A stretch of DNA of 10,887 bases from positions 1-10,887 of the forward strand of contig JAFGDC010000465.1 in assembly GCA_016932295.1 (NCBI GenBank), given 5' to 3'. This document shows, in pieces, positions 1-7,182 of the stretch. Below the pieces are notes generated by a model. That model searched no databases. It saw only the letters and a list, made by a program, of their open reading frames with translations, and was not told the origin of the DNA. The translations under genes were made by a program, and so were the position numbers. The stretch is from a candidate division CSSED10-310 bacterium. Its GTDB lineage: Bacteria; CSSED10-310; JAFGDC01. Numbering within the stretch: the first letter of the stretch is position 1; every line of letters starts with the position of its first letter.

Positions 1-816
1 ATGACCATGGCCAGCGCCACCATCTATCACCTGCTGGTCCAATACGCGGAACGGGGGGAAGCCGGAATGCGCACCGTGCGCATCCCGGAATCTGGTGGCA
101 TGCCCACTCCCCACGATCTGGTATGCGCCTTCCGCGACACGGTGGGACAGCCCATCTATCCCGTCTGGGGCAGCACCGAGACGTGCGGGATCGCGTTCGC
201 GGCGCGACCGGGTGGGGATCTCGTTCCCGGTTCAGTCGGGCCACCCTGCCCGTATTATGAAACCCGCCTGCTGGACCAGGGTCGGGAAGCGCCACCGGGG
301 CGGACCGGGTTACTCCATATCAGGGGCGGCGGCGTGGTGGACGGATACATGCCGCCGGCCGGCGATGACCCACCGCGAGCGGCGGCAACAGCGCCGGGCG
401 GCGGCTTCATGCCGGACAGTTGGTTCAACACCGGTGACATCATGCGCCGGGACGACCAAGACAACTTCTTTTTCCTCGGTCGCGCCGATGGTCAGATCAA
501 GATTGGTGGTCTCAAGGTGTTTCCCGAGGAAATCCGGGCGGCATGTCTGGCGCATGACGGAGTGAGGGATGCGGTGGTGGTGGCGCGTCCCGATGCACTG
601 CGCGGGCAGGTGCATGCGGTGCTGGTGGAGCAGGTGTCGGGCACGATCCTGAACGCCATCGAATTCAAACACTTTCTGGGAAAAAAACTTGCTCGCTACA
701 AGATCCCCAAGTACTGTATATTTACCCGTTCGATGCCGCGACGGGACGGCGGCAAAGTGGATCTGCGCGAAGCCGCCGACACCATTGACCGCGCGATTGG
801 AGAGGCCGCCTCATGA
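1..816 (+). CDS. Acyl-AMP ligase / acyl-CoA synthetase, C-terminal part (5' end outside window)
   Basis: This is the C-terminal part of an adenylate-forming (ANL superfamily) enzyme, which activates a carboxylic acid with ATP and then usually transfers the acyl group to CoA or a carrier protein. Visible core motifs, numbered from the first in-window residue, are WGSTETCG (56-63, A5 type), WFNTGDI (141-147, A7, with the ribose-binding Asp), FLGRADGQIKIGG (158-170, A8 hinge) and PRRDGGKVD (246-254, A10) with the expected adenylation Lys at 252. The Gly/Ser/Thr-rich phosphate-binding motif lies further upstream in this family and is absent, so the ATG at position 1 is almost certainly internal; full-length members are about 500 residues. 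The stop overlaps the next start (ATGA at 813), which implies translational coupling. The substrate cannot be read from this part. Residues 119-138 form a Gly/Pro/Ala-rich loop before A7 that may be specific to this subgroup. Confidence 0.9.
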   Translation: MTMASATIYHLLVQYAERGEAGMRTVRIPESGGMPTPHDLVCAFRDTVGQPIYPVWGSTETCGIAFAARPGGDLVPGSVGPPCPYYETRLLDQGREAPPGRTGLLHIRGGGVVDGYMPPAGDDPPRAAATAPGGGFMPDSWFNTGDIMRRDDQDNFFFLGRADGQIKIGGLKVFPEEIRAACLAHDGVRDAVVVARPDALRGQVHAVLVEQVSGTILNAIEFKHFLGKKLARYKIPKYCIFTRSMPRRDGGKVDLREAADTIDRAIGEAAS

Positions 817-2048
817 GCACAATGAGCAAACCCACCTTCATCAGCCACCGGCAGCACGTACCCGAATCTCCGGCGGCTTACGGTGACGGCAGCCTGCGGC
901 TCATCAAGGACATGGTCGCCGAGGCGCTGGCCGGATGCGGGATGATGCCGGGTGAGATCCGCGGGAAACGGATCATGATCAAACCGAACCTGGTGCGCCC
1001 CAACCTGGAGTTGCAGCCCACGGTTTCCACTGATCCGCGCGTGGTGATCGCCCTCTGTGAATTGTTGGTGGATTACGGTGGCCGGGTCACGGTTGGAGAA
1101 AATCCCGGCTACGGATTCAGCGCCAGGGCCGCATTCCGCGCCGGTGGTCTGGCCTGGCCGCTGCGACGCATGAATGTCGATGTCTGTTTCTTCGACGAGG
1201 ATCTGTCCGTTCGCATCGACAATCCACGGGGATTGCTCCTGCGCTGGATATACGCGGCCCGATCCCTGGTGGATGCCGAACTGCTGGTCAATGTACCCAA
1301 GCTCAAAACCCACATGCACACCCTGGTATCGCTATGTTTCAAGAACCTGCAGGGCGTGCTGCTGGATCCGCAACGACGGCTTTTCCACCGGGAGGACATC
1401 CATCAGAAAATCGTCGACACCGCACTGGCGTTCACCCCTCACCTGAACGTGGTGGATGGATTGTGGGCCATGGAGGGTCAGGCGCCTTTCTTCGGGAGGA
1501 GTATCCCGGATTGCAACGTGATCGTCGCCGGTCAGGACATGCTGCACACCGACGTGGTGTGCGCGCGGCTGATGGGGGTCAGGCCGGAGGAAGTGAGTCA
1601 CCTGAGGATCGCCGCCGCCATGGGATTCGGCGATCTGGACATCAACCGCCGGCCGTTGGCGGGCGTGCCTGTGGAATCAGCCGAGCGGCGCTTCCTGCGG
1701 CCCGTGGTAAGCAATGCCGGCGCGTATCCCGGGATCACGGTGATCGAAGCCGGGGCTTGCAGCGGTTGCATGTCCGGGTTACGTCACTCGCTGGACAAGC
1801 TGAACTTCGAGGGCAGGCTGGGGGAAGTGGGGGAATGCACCATCTTCATGGGCAGACCCATGCCCAACACCAAGAATCTGCGCTGCTGGCGAGGCACGCT
1901 GTGGCTGTTCGGCAACTGTGCGGTCGACCTGGTTTTCTCCCACCCGGAGCGGCGGCTGGCGCACCGCTTTCTACCCGGCTGTGCGCCGCATGTCCTCGAT
2001 TTTTACCAAGCTGTGACGGCGACGGCCGCCACCCATCCTCAGCCATGA
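813..2048 (+). CDS. DUF362-family protein with cysteine-rich C-terminal tail
   Basis: This 411-residue protein matches the DUF362 family in its ordered motifs: IKPNLVRP (56-63), GENPGYGFSA (95-104), VNVPKLKTHMHTLVSL (159-174), VDGLWAMEGQAPFFG (214-228) and AGQDMLHTDVVCARLMG (239-255). The C-terminal third carries Cys316-x2-Cys319 (GACSGC), Cys342, Cys358, Cys369 (FGNCA) and Cys390 (PGCAP), a spacing that could hold an iron-sulfur cluster; that is inferred. No signal peptide or membrane segment is evident, so it is probably cytoplasmic. The ATG at 813 overlaps the upstream ligase stop and has a GGAGAGG ribosome-binding site (799-805) seven bases upstream. Its own stop overlaps the folK start. 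DUF362 has no general biochemical function that I can assign. Being placed after an acyl-AMP ligase suggests, but does not show, work on the same acyl substrate or a redox step. Confidence 0.88.
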   Translation: MSTMSKPTFISHRQHVPESPAAYGDGSLRLIKDMVAEALAGCGMMPGEIRGKRIMIKPNLVRPNLELQPTVSTDPRVVIALCELLVDYGGRVTVGENPGYGFSARAAFRAGGLAWPLRRMNVDVCFFDEDLSVRIDNPRGLLLRWIYAARSLVDAELLVNVPKLKTHMHTLVSLCFKNLQGVLLDPQRRLFHREDIHQKIVDTALAFTPHLNVVDGLWAMEGQAPFFGRSIPDCNVIVAGQDMLHTDVVCARLMGVRPEEVSHLRIAAAMGFGDLDINRRPLAGVPVESAERRFLRPVVSNAGAYPGITVIEAGACSGCMSGLRHSLDKLNFEGRLGEVGECTIFMGRPMPNTKNLRCWRGTLWLFGNCAVDLVFSHPERRLAHRFLPGCAPHVLDFYQAVTATAATHPQP

Positions 2049-2593
2049 CCTGTTGTTATCTGGGCATCGGTTCGAATCAGGATGATCCCGAAGCCAGGTG
2101 CCTGGAGGCGATCGACCGGCTGAACGGAATCGCCGGAGTGCGGCTCCAGCAGTTGTCACCCCTTTACTTGACAGAACCGCGAGGGGTCGCGGCCCAGTCG
2201 TGGTTTATCAATGCCGTGGCCGAAGTGGCGTACGATGCTGGACCGGAGGCACTACTGGCAGTCTGTCAAGCGGTGGAATGCGCCATGGGCAGGGAAAGGG
2301 GCATACCCTGGGGACCCCGCCGGATCGATATCGATATCCTGCTGTTCGGCAATCTGGTGAGAACCGGGAGTGATCCGCTCATCCCCCATCCCCGCATGCA
2401 TGAGCGCCGCTTCGTGTTGCAGCCGCTCGTCGATATCAGCCCTGCATTGCGGCATCCGGTGCTGGGCGTTACGATGATCGAACTTCTGAATCATCTGAAC
2501 GATCCGGGAGTGGTGCTGCCGGCACCGCTCGTCACCATGACCACCGGCGGTCCTGTTTCGTCGCCGGCCGGCGACATCCGGCAACCAACCTAG
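2045..2593 (+). CDS. folK: 2-amino-4-hydroxy-6-hydroxymethyldihydropteridine pyrophosphokinase (HPPK)
   Basis: FolK transfers pyrophosphate from ATP to 6-hydroxymethyl-7,8-dihydropterin, the step before dihydropteroate synthase in cytoplasmic folate synthesis. The 182-residue product has the family signatures in order: GIGSNQDD (7-14), SPLYLTEP (38-45), WFINAV (53-58), MGRERGIPWGPRRIDIDILL (81-100) and IPHPRMHERRFVLQPL (113-128). Asp95 and Asp97 in IDID correspond to the two magnesium-binding aspartates of E. coli HPPK. The frame is open far upstream (from about 1334), but homology begins at ATG 2045, which overlaps the DUF362 stop. No Shine-Dalgarno is evident there, so translation is probably by coupling. 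Residues after about 152 form a Pro/Gly/Thr-rich tail beyond the usual core of about 160 residues. Followed by panB, as in many gammaproteobacteria. Confidence 0.95.
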   Translation: MTCCYLGIGSNQDDPEARCLEAIDRLNGIAGVRLQQLSPLYLTEPRGVAAQSWFINAVAEVAYDAGPEALLAVCQAVECAMGRERGIPWGPRRIDIDILLFGNLVRTGSDPLIPHPRMHERRFVLQPLVDISPALRHPVLGVTMIELLNHLNDPGVVLPAPLVTMTTGGPVSSPAGDIRQPT

Positions 2594-2602
2594 GAGCAGC
2601 GT

Positions 2603-3445
2603 ATGCTGGAGAAAGTTACCGCACCGGCGGTCGCCATGTTCAAACGACGGGGCAGGAAGATCGCCATGCTGACCGCCTATGACTTCATCTTTGCCCAACT
2701 GGCGGATCGTGCCGGGATCGACATTGTCCTGGTGGGTGACAGTCTGGGCAACGTGATCCTCGGTCACGAAACCACCCTGCCCGTTACCATGGCGGACATG
2801 CTCCATCACACCAAGGCAGTGAGCCGGGGCGTGCAGCGGGCACTGGTGGTGGCGGACATGCCTTTCCTTTCCTATCACCTTTCTCCGCGCCAGGCGCTGC
2901 GCAATGCCGGCCGTTTCGTCAAGCAGGCCGGCGCCGCGGCGGTCAAGGTGGAAGGCGGCTCCGGGCGGGCGGAGGTCATCAAGCGACTGGTGGAGAGTGA
3001 AATCCCCGTGATGGGTCATATCGGACTGACACCACAATCCTACCATCGCTTCGGTGGATACAGGGTACAGGGGAAGAGCGCTCCCGCGGCGGAGCGGTTG
3101 CTGGAGGATGCCCACGCGTTGGCCGCGGCCGGTGTCTTCAGCCTGGTGCTGGAGGGCATACCGTGGGAGCTTGGCAAGCGCATCACCGCGGCGCTGGAAA
3201 TCCCCACCATTGGTATCGGCGCCGGCCCATGTTGTGACGGCCAGGTGCTGGTGCTGCACGACATGCTCGGTCTGACCGCCGCACCGCCGAAATTCGTCCG
3301 CCGCTTCGCCGCGCTCGATGAGGTTGTCACCGCCGCGATGTCGCGCTACTGTGCGGACGTCCGGGATGGAACCTTTCCCACCCTCGACCATTCATACACG
3401 CAACCGTCTACCAGTGAGAACGCTGAGCAGGGAGATAATTCGTGA
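2603..3445 (+). CDS. panB: 3-methyl-2-oxobutanoate hydroxymethyltransferase (ketopantoate hydroxymethyltransferase)
   Basis: PanB transfers a hydroxymethyl group from 5,10-methylenetetrahydrofolate to 2-oxoisovalerate, giving ketopantoate, the first committed step to pantothenate and CoA. The 280-residue length is close to the usual 265-280. Expected metal-binding and catalytic residues are present: Asp46 in VGDSLG, Asp85 in VADMPF, Lys115/Glu117 in VKVEGG, and Glu184 in LVLEGIP, matching the E. coli catalytic glutamate. GHIGLTPQS (138-146), FGGYRVQG (150-157) and IGIGAG (203-208) are also diagnostic. The start at ATG 2603 has AGGAG at 2592-2596, overlapping the folK stop codon. The last 15 or so residues after LDHSY are a polar, probably unstructured tail. 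Its folate cofactor connects it functionally to folK just upstream. Confidence 0.97.
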   Translation: MLEKVTAPAVAMFKRRGRKIAMLTAYDFIFAQLADRAGIDIVLVGDSLGNVILGHETTLPVTMADMLHHTKAVSRGVQRALVVADMPFLSYHLSPRQALRNAGRFVKQAGAAAVKVEGGSGRAEVIKRLVESEIPVMGHIGLTPQSYHRFGGYRVQGKSAPAAERLLEDAHALAAAGVFSLVLEGIPWELGKRITAALEIPTIGIGAGPCCDGQVLVLHDMLGLTAAPPKFVRRFAALDEVVTAAMSRYCADVRDGTFPTLDHSYTQPSTSENAEQGDNS

Positions 3446-4299
3446 GAGTGTTCCAAGAAGCCAGAGAGATGCAGCGAGTGACGGCCGGACTCAGGCATTC
3501 CGGTAAGACCATTGGATTCGTCCCCACGATGGGATTCTTCCATGACGGCCACCTGCAGCTCATGCGTGAAGCCAGGATGAAGAATGATGTGCTCATCATC
3601 AGCCTGTTCGTCAATCCCCTGCAGTTCGGACCCGGCGAGGATCTCGACCGTTATCCCAGGGACCTTGCCCGGGATCAGTCCCTGGCGCTCGAAGCGGGGG
3701 TGAACTACCTGTTCGCGCCCTCCGATGAAACCATGTATCCCCCGGATCACCGGACGATCGTGTCGGTCAGGCAGCTCACCGAACCGTTGTGCGGAGCGTC
3801 CCGACCCGGCCACTTCGACGGCGTGGCCACCGTGGTCCTGAAGCTCTTCAACATCGTACACCCACACCAGGCATTTTTCGGTCGCAAGGATTATCAGCAA
3901 ACCCTGGTGATCAAACAGATGGTGAAGGACCTTGATCTCGACGTGGAAATCGTCATGGTGGACACGGTACGGGAAGCCGACGGCCTTGCCATGAGTTCGC
4001 GCAACAGCAACCTGAATGCCGGGGACCGCGCGGTCGCTCCATTGCTGTACCAGGCACTGTCTGTAGGCAAAGCCATGATCGAAGCCGGAGAGTCAACCAC
4101 CGCCGTGGTGCAGGAAGCGATGCGGGCGCATCTGGCCGCGGAACCGAAAATCCAGGTGGAGTACCTCGAAATCAGACAGGCTGACGACCTGGATGCCGTC
4201 TCCACCATCACCGGCGAGGTCGTACTGGCTGCGGCGGCGCGACTCGGCGGCGTACGCCTGATCGATAACCTGCCGGCCTGTCCGCCTGCAGCCGGGTAA
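3442..4299 (+). CDS. panC: Pantothenate synthetase (pantoate--beta-alanine ligase)
   Basis: PanC joins pantoate and beta-alanine through a pantoyl-adenylate to make pantothenate, in the cytoplasm. The 285-residue product has the nucleotidyltransferase-fold motifs: PTMGFFHDGH (28-37, HIGH-type), FVNPLQFGPGEDLDRYPR (56-73), FFGRKDYQQ (145-153) and the KMSKS-like MSSRNSNL (184-191). Translation begins at GTG 3442, overlapping the panB stop in a GTGA junction; GGGAG at 3430-3434 gives a seven-base spacer and supports this start. It is the last gene of the plus-strand run, with only nine bases before the stop of the convergent gene. The family often has a Leu or Ala after TMG and Glu in the HxGH motif (ALHEGH), whereas this copy has FFHDGH, a conservative variation. 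Activity is very likely. Confidence 0.97.
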   Translation: MRVFQEAREMQRVTAGLRHSGKTIGFVPTMGFFHDGHLQLMREARMKNDVLIISLFVNPLQFGPGEDLDRYPRDLARDQSLALEAGVNYLFAPSDETMYPPDHRTIVSVRQLTEPLCGASRPGHFDGVATVVLKLFNIVHPHQAFFGRKDYQQTLVIKQMVKDLDLDVEIVMVDTVREADGLAMSSRNSNLNAGDRAVAPLLYQALSVGKAMIEAGESTTAVVQEAMRAHLAAEPKIQVEYLEIRQADDLDAVSTITGEVVLAAAARLGGVRLIDNLPACPPAAG

Positions 4300-4306
4300 A
4301 CGGCTG
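4289..4306. other. Short inverted repeat across the panC stop, convergent junction
   Basis: CAGCCG (4289-4294) and CGGCTG (4301-4306) form a perfect 6-bp stem around a 6-base loop that contains the panC stop codon. It sits in the nine-base gap between convergent genes, where a bidirectional terminator would be useful, but neither strand has a following T-run. A weak pause or terminator role is only inferred. Confidence 0.3.
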
Positions 4307-4308
4307 GT

Positions 4309-5982
4309 TCAGGGCTCGAACTGCCGCCTGGTCTCGTCCATTTTCTGCATACCCTTGAGCAGCAGCATGTCATTGCTGATATAAATATTTCTTTCCGGCG
4401 GCGCCATGTCCGGATGGATGACGAATTCGCCGTCCCGCCAGGCCAGCAGGGTATAGAACGCATCCTCACCCTCCACATCGTTGAGGACGACATTCACTAT
4501 GCGGCCGTCCTGCATGTAGACCAGGCCGTCGTCACTGGCCCGTTGCATATGGATAAGCACGGTCTTGGAGCCGGCGGCCATGATCTGGATGATGTCGAGG
4601 ATACCCATCTCCATGAGTGAACCCGAAACGCCCCGGCGTTCATCCATGGTAAAACCGGAACCCAGGTTGGCTCGAGACAGTGCCTTGAAAATCTTGAGAA
4701 ACAGGATTTCGACGTTGTAGGGCTTTATGATGTAATCCTCGGCCCCCAGCCGCAATCCCGTCGTGATGTAGGATGCATCGGTATGCTCCGAAACGAAGAG
4801 GAACGGAATGGACCTGGTCTCCCGGTCATCCTTGATGGCCTTGAGAAACTGAAACCCATCCAGGTCGGGCAGGGTCACTTCCGAGACGATGAGGTCGGGC
4901 GGGGATTCCTTGATTTTTTTCATGGCAAGCCGACGATCGTCCAGTATCACCACCTTGTAGCCCTCTTCCAGTAGCTTCAACTTCAGTAGGTCGTCATCCG
5001 ACAGGATATCGACGATCAATATTTCTTCACGCTCCTCCATGGCAACATCTTCGGAGAACTCCTTGCGGACGATTTCCGCGAACAGCTCCACCACCTCCGG
5101 ATCGAAAGCGCTGCCGGCGCCTTCCTGGAGCTTCTCGAGAGCGGTGATGCGTTTCAGAGACTTGCGGTCGGGGCCGCCCTGAATCATGTGCATGTAAATA
5201 TCCACCAGGGCGATGATTCTGGAGCCGAGAGGGATGCCTTTGCCCGCCAATCGGTCGGGATACCCCTTGCCGTCGAAACGCTCCTTGAGATGCTTCAGAA
5301 TCGTGGTGACCTTGGTGCCGGCTGGAAGGATCTGAAGAAAATGTTCCATTTTGAGCGTGTCGGCGTTCTTTGCGTTATCGTCCAGGGGCACGTGCTCGGC
5401 ATTGTCGATCAGGCGTGAATACAACTGTGGCAACGCGTGATAATAACAGGCGTAGATGATTTCATCGGCGATATCCGGATCCAGGTCCATCCGCTCGAGG
5501 ATGCGAAGGACATAGGATACCACCCGCGCCGTATGCTTGTACATGAAACTGTCCGGGAATTCGAGGATGGTGATCAGCAGGCCCAGTGCCTTGTGGTATG
5601 CCTCCCGCATGGCGCTGTACTTGGTGCCCTGCTGCATGCCCAGAATGGCGGAGCCGAAATCCTTCAGAATGCGGAAATCAAGCTTGGTGCCCTGCGCCTG
5701 AACGGCATCCCGGAGTGTCGCGCCGTCGGCCGTCACCCCCTCGGTGACCAGCATCACATCGGGCTCGTCGTGCGCCGCGATACTCAATGCCTCATCTTTC
5801 TCCGTCGCCACCGTGACGTTGTAACCCTCTCCCTTGAGCAACATCTCGATGGCGTGCGCGTTGGCGGGATTCCTCTCCAACACCAATATTTTCCGGTAAT
5901 GCTGGAGAATGAAATCGGTCAACTCCTGGGATAGTTCACCGCTGTCACTATGTGAACGATTCGTATACTGGGGCTTGGTCAT
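4309..5982 (-). CDS. Multidomain response-regulator-like protein: receiver-like, degenerate HD-GYP, receiver, DUF4388 (PATAN)
   Basis: The 557-residue product has four segments. Residues 31-97 resemble a receiver domain, but the phospho-acceptor region reads VMLVTEG with no aspartate. Residues 140-300 follow the HD-GYP phosphodiesterase layout: His150 and the DGKGYP-type motif (237-242) and Asp261 remain, but the HD pair is His182-Ala183 and the usual HHE motif reads LKE (232-234). Residues 320-437 form a second receiver with Glu368 where the phospho-accepting Asp should be (VSEVTLPDLDGF) and the conserved Lys420 (IIKPY). Residues 451-545 match DUF4388/PATAN. ATG 5982 has AAGAGG eight bases upstream. 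Loss of metal ligands suggests no c-di-GMP hydrolysis, and Glu for Asp may lock the receiver in an active-like state; both are inferences. A cytoplasmic signalling scaffold is plausible. It converges on panC and follows the CarD-like gene after a strong terminator. Confidence 0.88.
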   Translation of the reverse strand: MTKPQYTNRSHSDSGELSQELTDFILQHYRKILVLERNPANAHAIEMLLKGEGYNVTVATEKDEALSIAAHDEPDVMLVTEGVTADGATLRDAVQAQGTKLDFRILKDFGSAILGMQQGTKYSAMREAYHKALGLLITILEFPDSFMYKHTARVVSYVLRILERMDLDPDIADEIIYACYYHALPQLYSRLIDNAEHVPLDDNAKNADTLKMEHFLQILPAGTKVTTILKHLKERFDGKGYPDRLAGKGIPLGSRIIALVDIYMHMIQGGPDRKSLKRITALEKLQEGAGSAFDPEVVELFAEIVRKEFSEDVAMEEREEILIVDILSDDDLLKLKLLEEGYKVVILDDRRLAMKKIKESPPDLIVSEVTLPDLDGFQFLKAIKDDRETRSIPFLFVSEHTDASYITTGLRLGAEDYIIKPYNVEILFLKIFKALSRANLGSGFTMDERRGVSGSLMEMGILDIIQIMAAGSKTVLIHMQRASDDGLVYMQDGRIVNVVLNDVEGEDAFYTLLAWRDGEFVIHPDMAPPERNIYISNDMLLLKGMQKMDETRRQFEP

Positions 5983-5990
5983 GGAGTTTT

Positions 5991-5996
5991 CCTCTT
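5991..5996 (-). promoter_or_regulatory. Ribosome-binding site of the HD-GYP-like gene
   Basis: AAGAGG on the minus strand, eight bases before ATG 5982, supports that start over an internal one. Confidence 0.6.
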
Positions 5997-6120
5997 ATGG
6001 TCCTGCTTCAACCCAGATGCTGCGACCGAGCGCCACACCGTTGCGTCAACCTCGCCCCGGCCTGCAGCGTGGGAAAGTGGACCTGTGTTCAATTGCATCC
6101 ATGTATAACGCACCCTGGAG

Positions 6121-6150
6121 AAAAAAAAAAGAGGACCACGAATGGTCCTC
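6121..6150 (-). terminator. Intrinsic terminator of the CarD-family gene
   Basis: Read on the minus strand, GAGGACCA and TGGTCCTC make a perfect 8-bp stem closed by a TTCG tetraloop (an exceptionally stable UUCG in RNA) and followed directly by ten Ts. It lies 22 bases beyond the CarD-like stop. The plus strand has the A-run before the stem, so it acts on minus-strand transcription only and separates this gene from the HD-GYP-like gene downstream. Confidence 0.95.
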
Positions 6151-6172
6151 ATACAACCTTGGGTGCTTGGTG

Positions 6173-6694
6173 TCAGTTCATGATCGCGGCGTCGGGCGAA
6201 GGCTCGGGACAGGCTCCTTCATCCAGGGCCTCCCTGATCGTCTGTTCGACTTCGTTGAGTGGGCTGCCTTGCGTAAACGAGATCTCACTGGTAAGCAGGC
6301 TCCAGGCGTTGTCCATCATGCGTGATTCCTTGATTGCCAGATTCTTTCGTCGCTTGAGAGCCGCCAGGTCACGCAACACCTCGGCGGCCATGAAGATCGA
6401 TCCGCTTTTGAGTTTCTCGAAATTGTCGTTGAACCTGTGATGCCATTGCGAATAGCAAGCTGAAGAGCGCTGGCGCAGAATACCAAGCACCTTGGGAACA
6501 TCAGCGGGTTTAATCACGGAGCGTAAACCCACCTTTTTCTCATTCTGAGTAGGCACCATCACCGCGGTGTTGTTCTTTAACACCCGCAGGATATAAAACG
6601 GCACAGACTGACCGCAGATGTTTTTTTCTTCGATCGCTTCGACTTCGGCCAGACCATGCGCCGGGTAAATTATCGAATCCCCAACATGGAACAC
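6173..6694 (-). CDS. CarD/CdnL-family transcriptional regulator
   Basis: The 173-residue product has the CarD/CdnL layout. An N-terminal RNA polymerase-interacting domain (about 1-65) includes FHVGDSIIYPAHGLAEVEAI and VPTQNEKKVGLRSVI, like the family's VVYPxHGVG and VGLRxVI patterns. A helical C-terminal domain (about 66-160) has WHHRFNDNFEKLKSG (84-98) and AAEVLRDLAALKRRKNL (103-119). Trp84 aligns with the tryptophan that in characterised members contacts the upstream edge of the -10 element. Such proteins bind the RNA polymerase beta subunit and stabilise open promoter complexes. The start is GTG at 6692-6694, with an AAGGAG site seven bases before it. The gene is monocistronic, ending at the 6121-6150 terminator. 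The last 15 residues are acidic/Pro-rich and probably disordered. Which promoters it controls cannot be read here. Confidence 0.93.
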   Translation of the reverse strand: MFHVGDSIIYPAHGLAEVEAIEEKNICGQSVPFYILRVLKNNTAVMVPTQNEKKVGLRSVIKPADVPKVLGILRQRSSACYSQWHHRFNDNFEKLKSGSIFMAAEVLRDLAALKRRKNLAIKESRMMDNAWSLLTSEISFTQGSPLNEVEQTIREALDEGACPEPSPDAAIMN

Positions 6695-6701
6695 TCTGAC
6701 T

Positions 6702-6707
6702 CTCCTT
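6702..6707 (-). promoter_or_regulatory. Ribosome-binding site deciding the GTG start of the CarD-family gene
   Basis: AAGGAG on the minus strand with a seven-base spacer to the GTG at 6692-6694. No ATG lies in a comparable position in that frame, so this decides the start. Confidence 0.8.
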
Positions 6708-7122
6708 GCCTGAAGGTTAACACGCCATGCTTTTCATGCAATAAACATTCCAGGTGGTTCCGAGCGCCGCCTGAACCTCAGCATCCATTACCAGTGGCAG
6801 TATACCGCATTCCGCCTGAAGACACAAATCAACCTTCTTCCTCTCTCGCGCACCACTCCAAAAAATGCAAATACTGCATGATGACACGCAAAATTTCGTG
6901 TTCAACCGCGGCGCGCGTGCACGGTTTGTTGCCACCAGACACACGCCACCCTTGGATGGTCCCGGATGCTCCCGGATTCACATGCGGGCCACCCGTACCG
7001 AATCCCATGCCTGCGTATCGATTCAAATCGCAAGTGCCGGCGGCGGGCCGGCACCGCGGCGATCACCGCCCGGCACCTCCGTAAATCCACCGCCGGTGAA
7101 TGGGAGGGGGGCAACGGACTTG
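6708..7122. other. Non-coding spacer between divergent genes
   Basis: No open frame here shows a recognisable protein or a supported ribosome-binding site. The part next to the CarD-like gene (about 6710-6900) is AT-richer and must hold its promoter, but I could not pick -35/-10 boxes with confidence. The rest is GC-rich and holds the hairpin at 7034-7054 and, near 7061-7074, a near-palindrome centred on GATC. No terminator for an outside gene is seen. Confidence 0.6.
7034..7054. repeat. Perfect GC-rich inverted repeat in the spacer
   Basis: GTGCCGGC (7034-7041) and GCCGGCAC (7047-7054) form an 8-bp perfect stem around GGCGG. Neither strand has a T-run after it, so it is not a standard terminator. 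It lies about 70 bases upstream of the candidate promoter for the lipoprotein pair. A regulatory or structured-RNA role is possible but unproven. Confidence 0.6.
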
Positions 7123-7152
7123 TTGACAGTGGCATCGGAGGCTTGATAGAAG
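7123..7152 (+). promoter_or_regulatory. Candidate sigma-70 promoter of the lipoprotein pair
   Basis: A perfect TTGACA (7123-7128) is followed after 18 bases by TAGAAG (7147-7152), a four-of-six match to the -10 consensus. This would start transcription about 20-25 bases before ATG 7183. The -35 box is strong and the -10 box weak, so it may need an activator or be chance. Confidence 0.4.
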
Positions 7153-7182
7153 ATCTTGAACGAACATGAGCGAGGCGGAGCC

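Noticed and set aside
1334..2044. Upstream part of the long frame containing folK
   Set aside because: It is a shadow frame of the DUF362 gene; HPPK homology starts at ATG 2045.
4289..4306. Bidirectional terminator between panC and the HD-GYP-like gene
   Set aside because: The 6-bp stem has no T-run on either side, so it is kept only as a low-confidence inverted repeat.
7156..7182. TTG start nine codons upstream of the first lipoprotein
   Set aside because: It would place charged residues before the signal peptide; ATG 7183 gives a normal lipoprotein signal.
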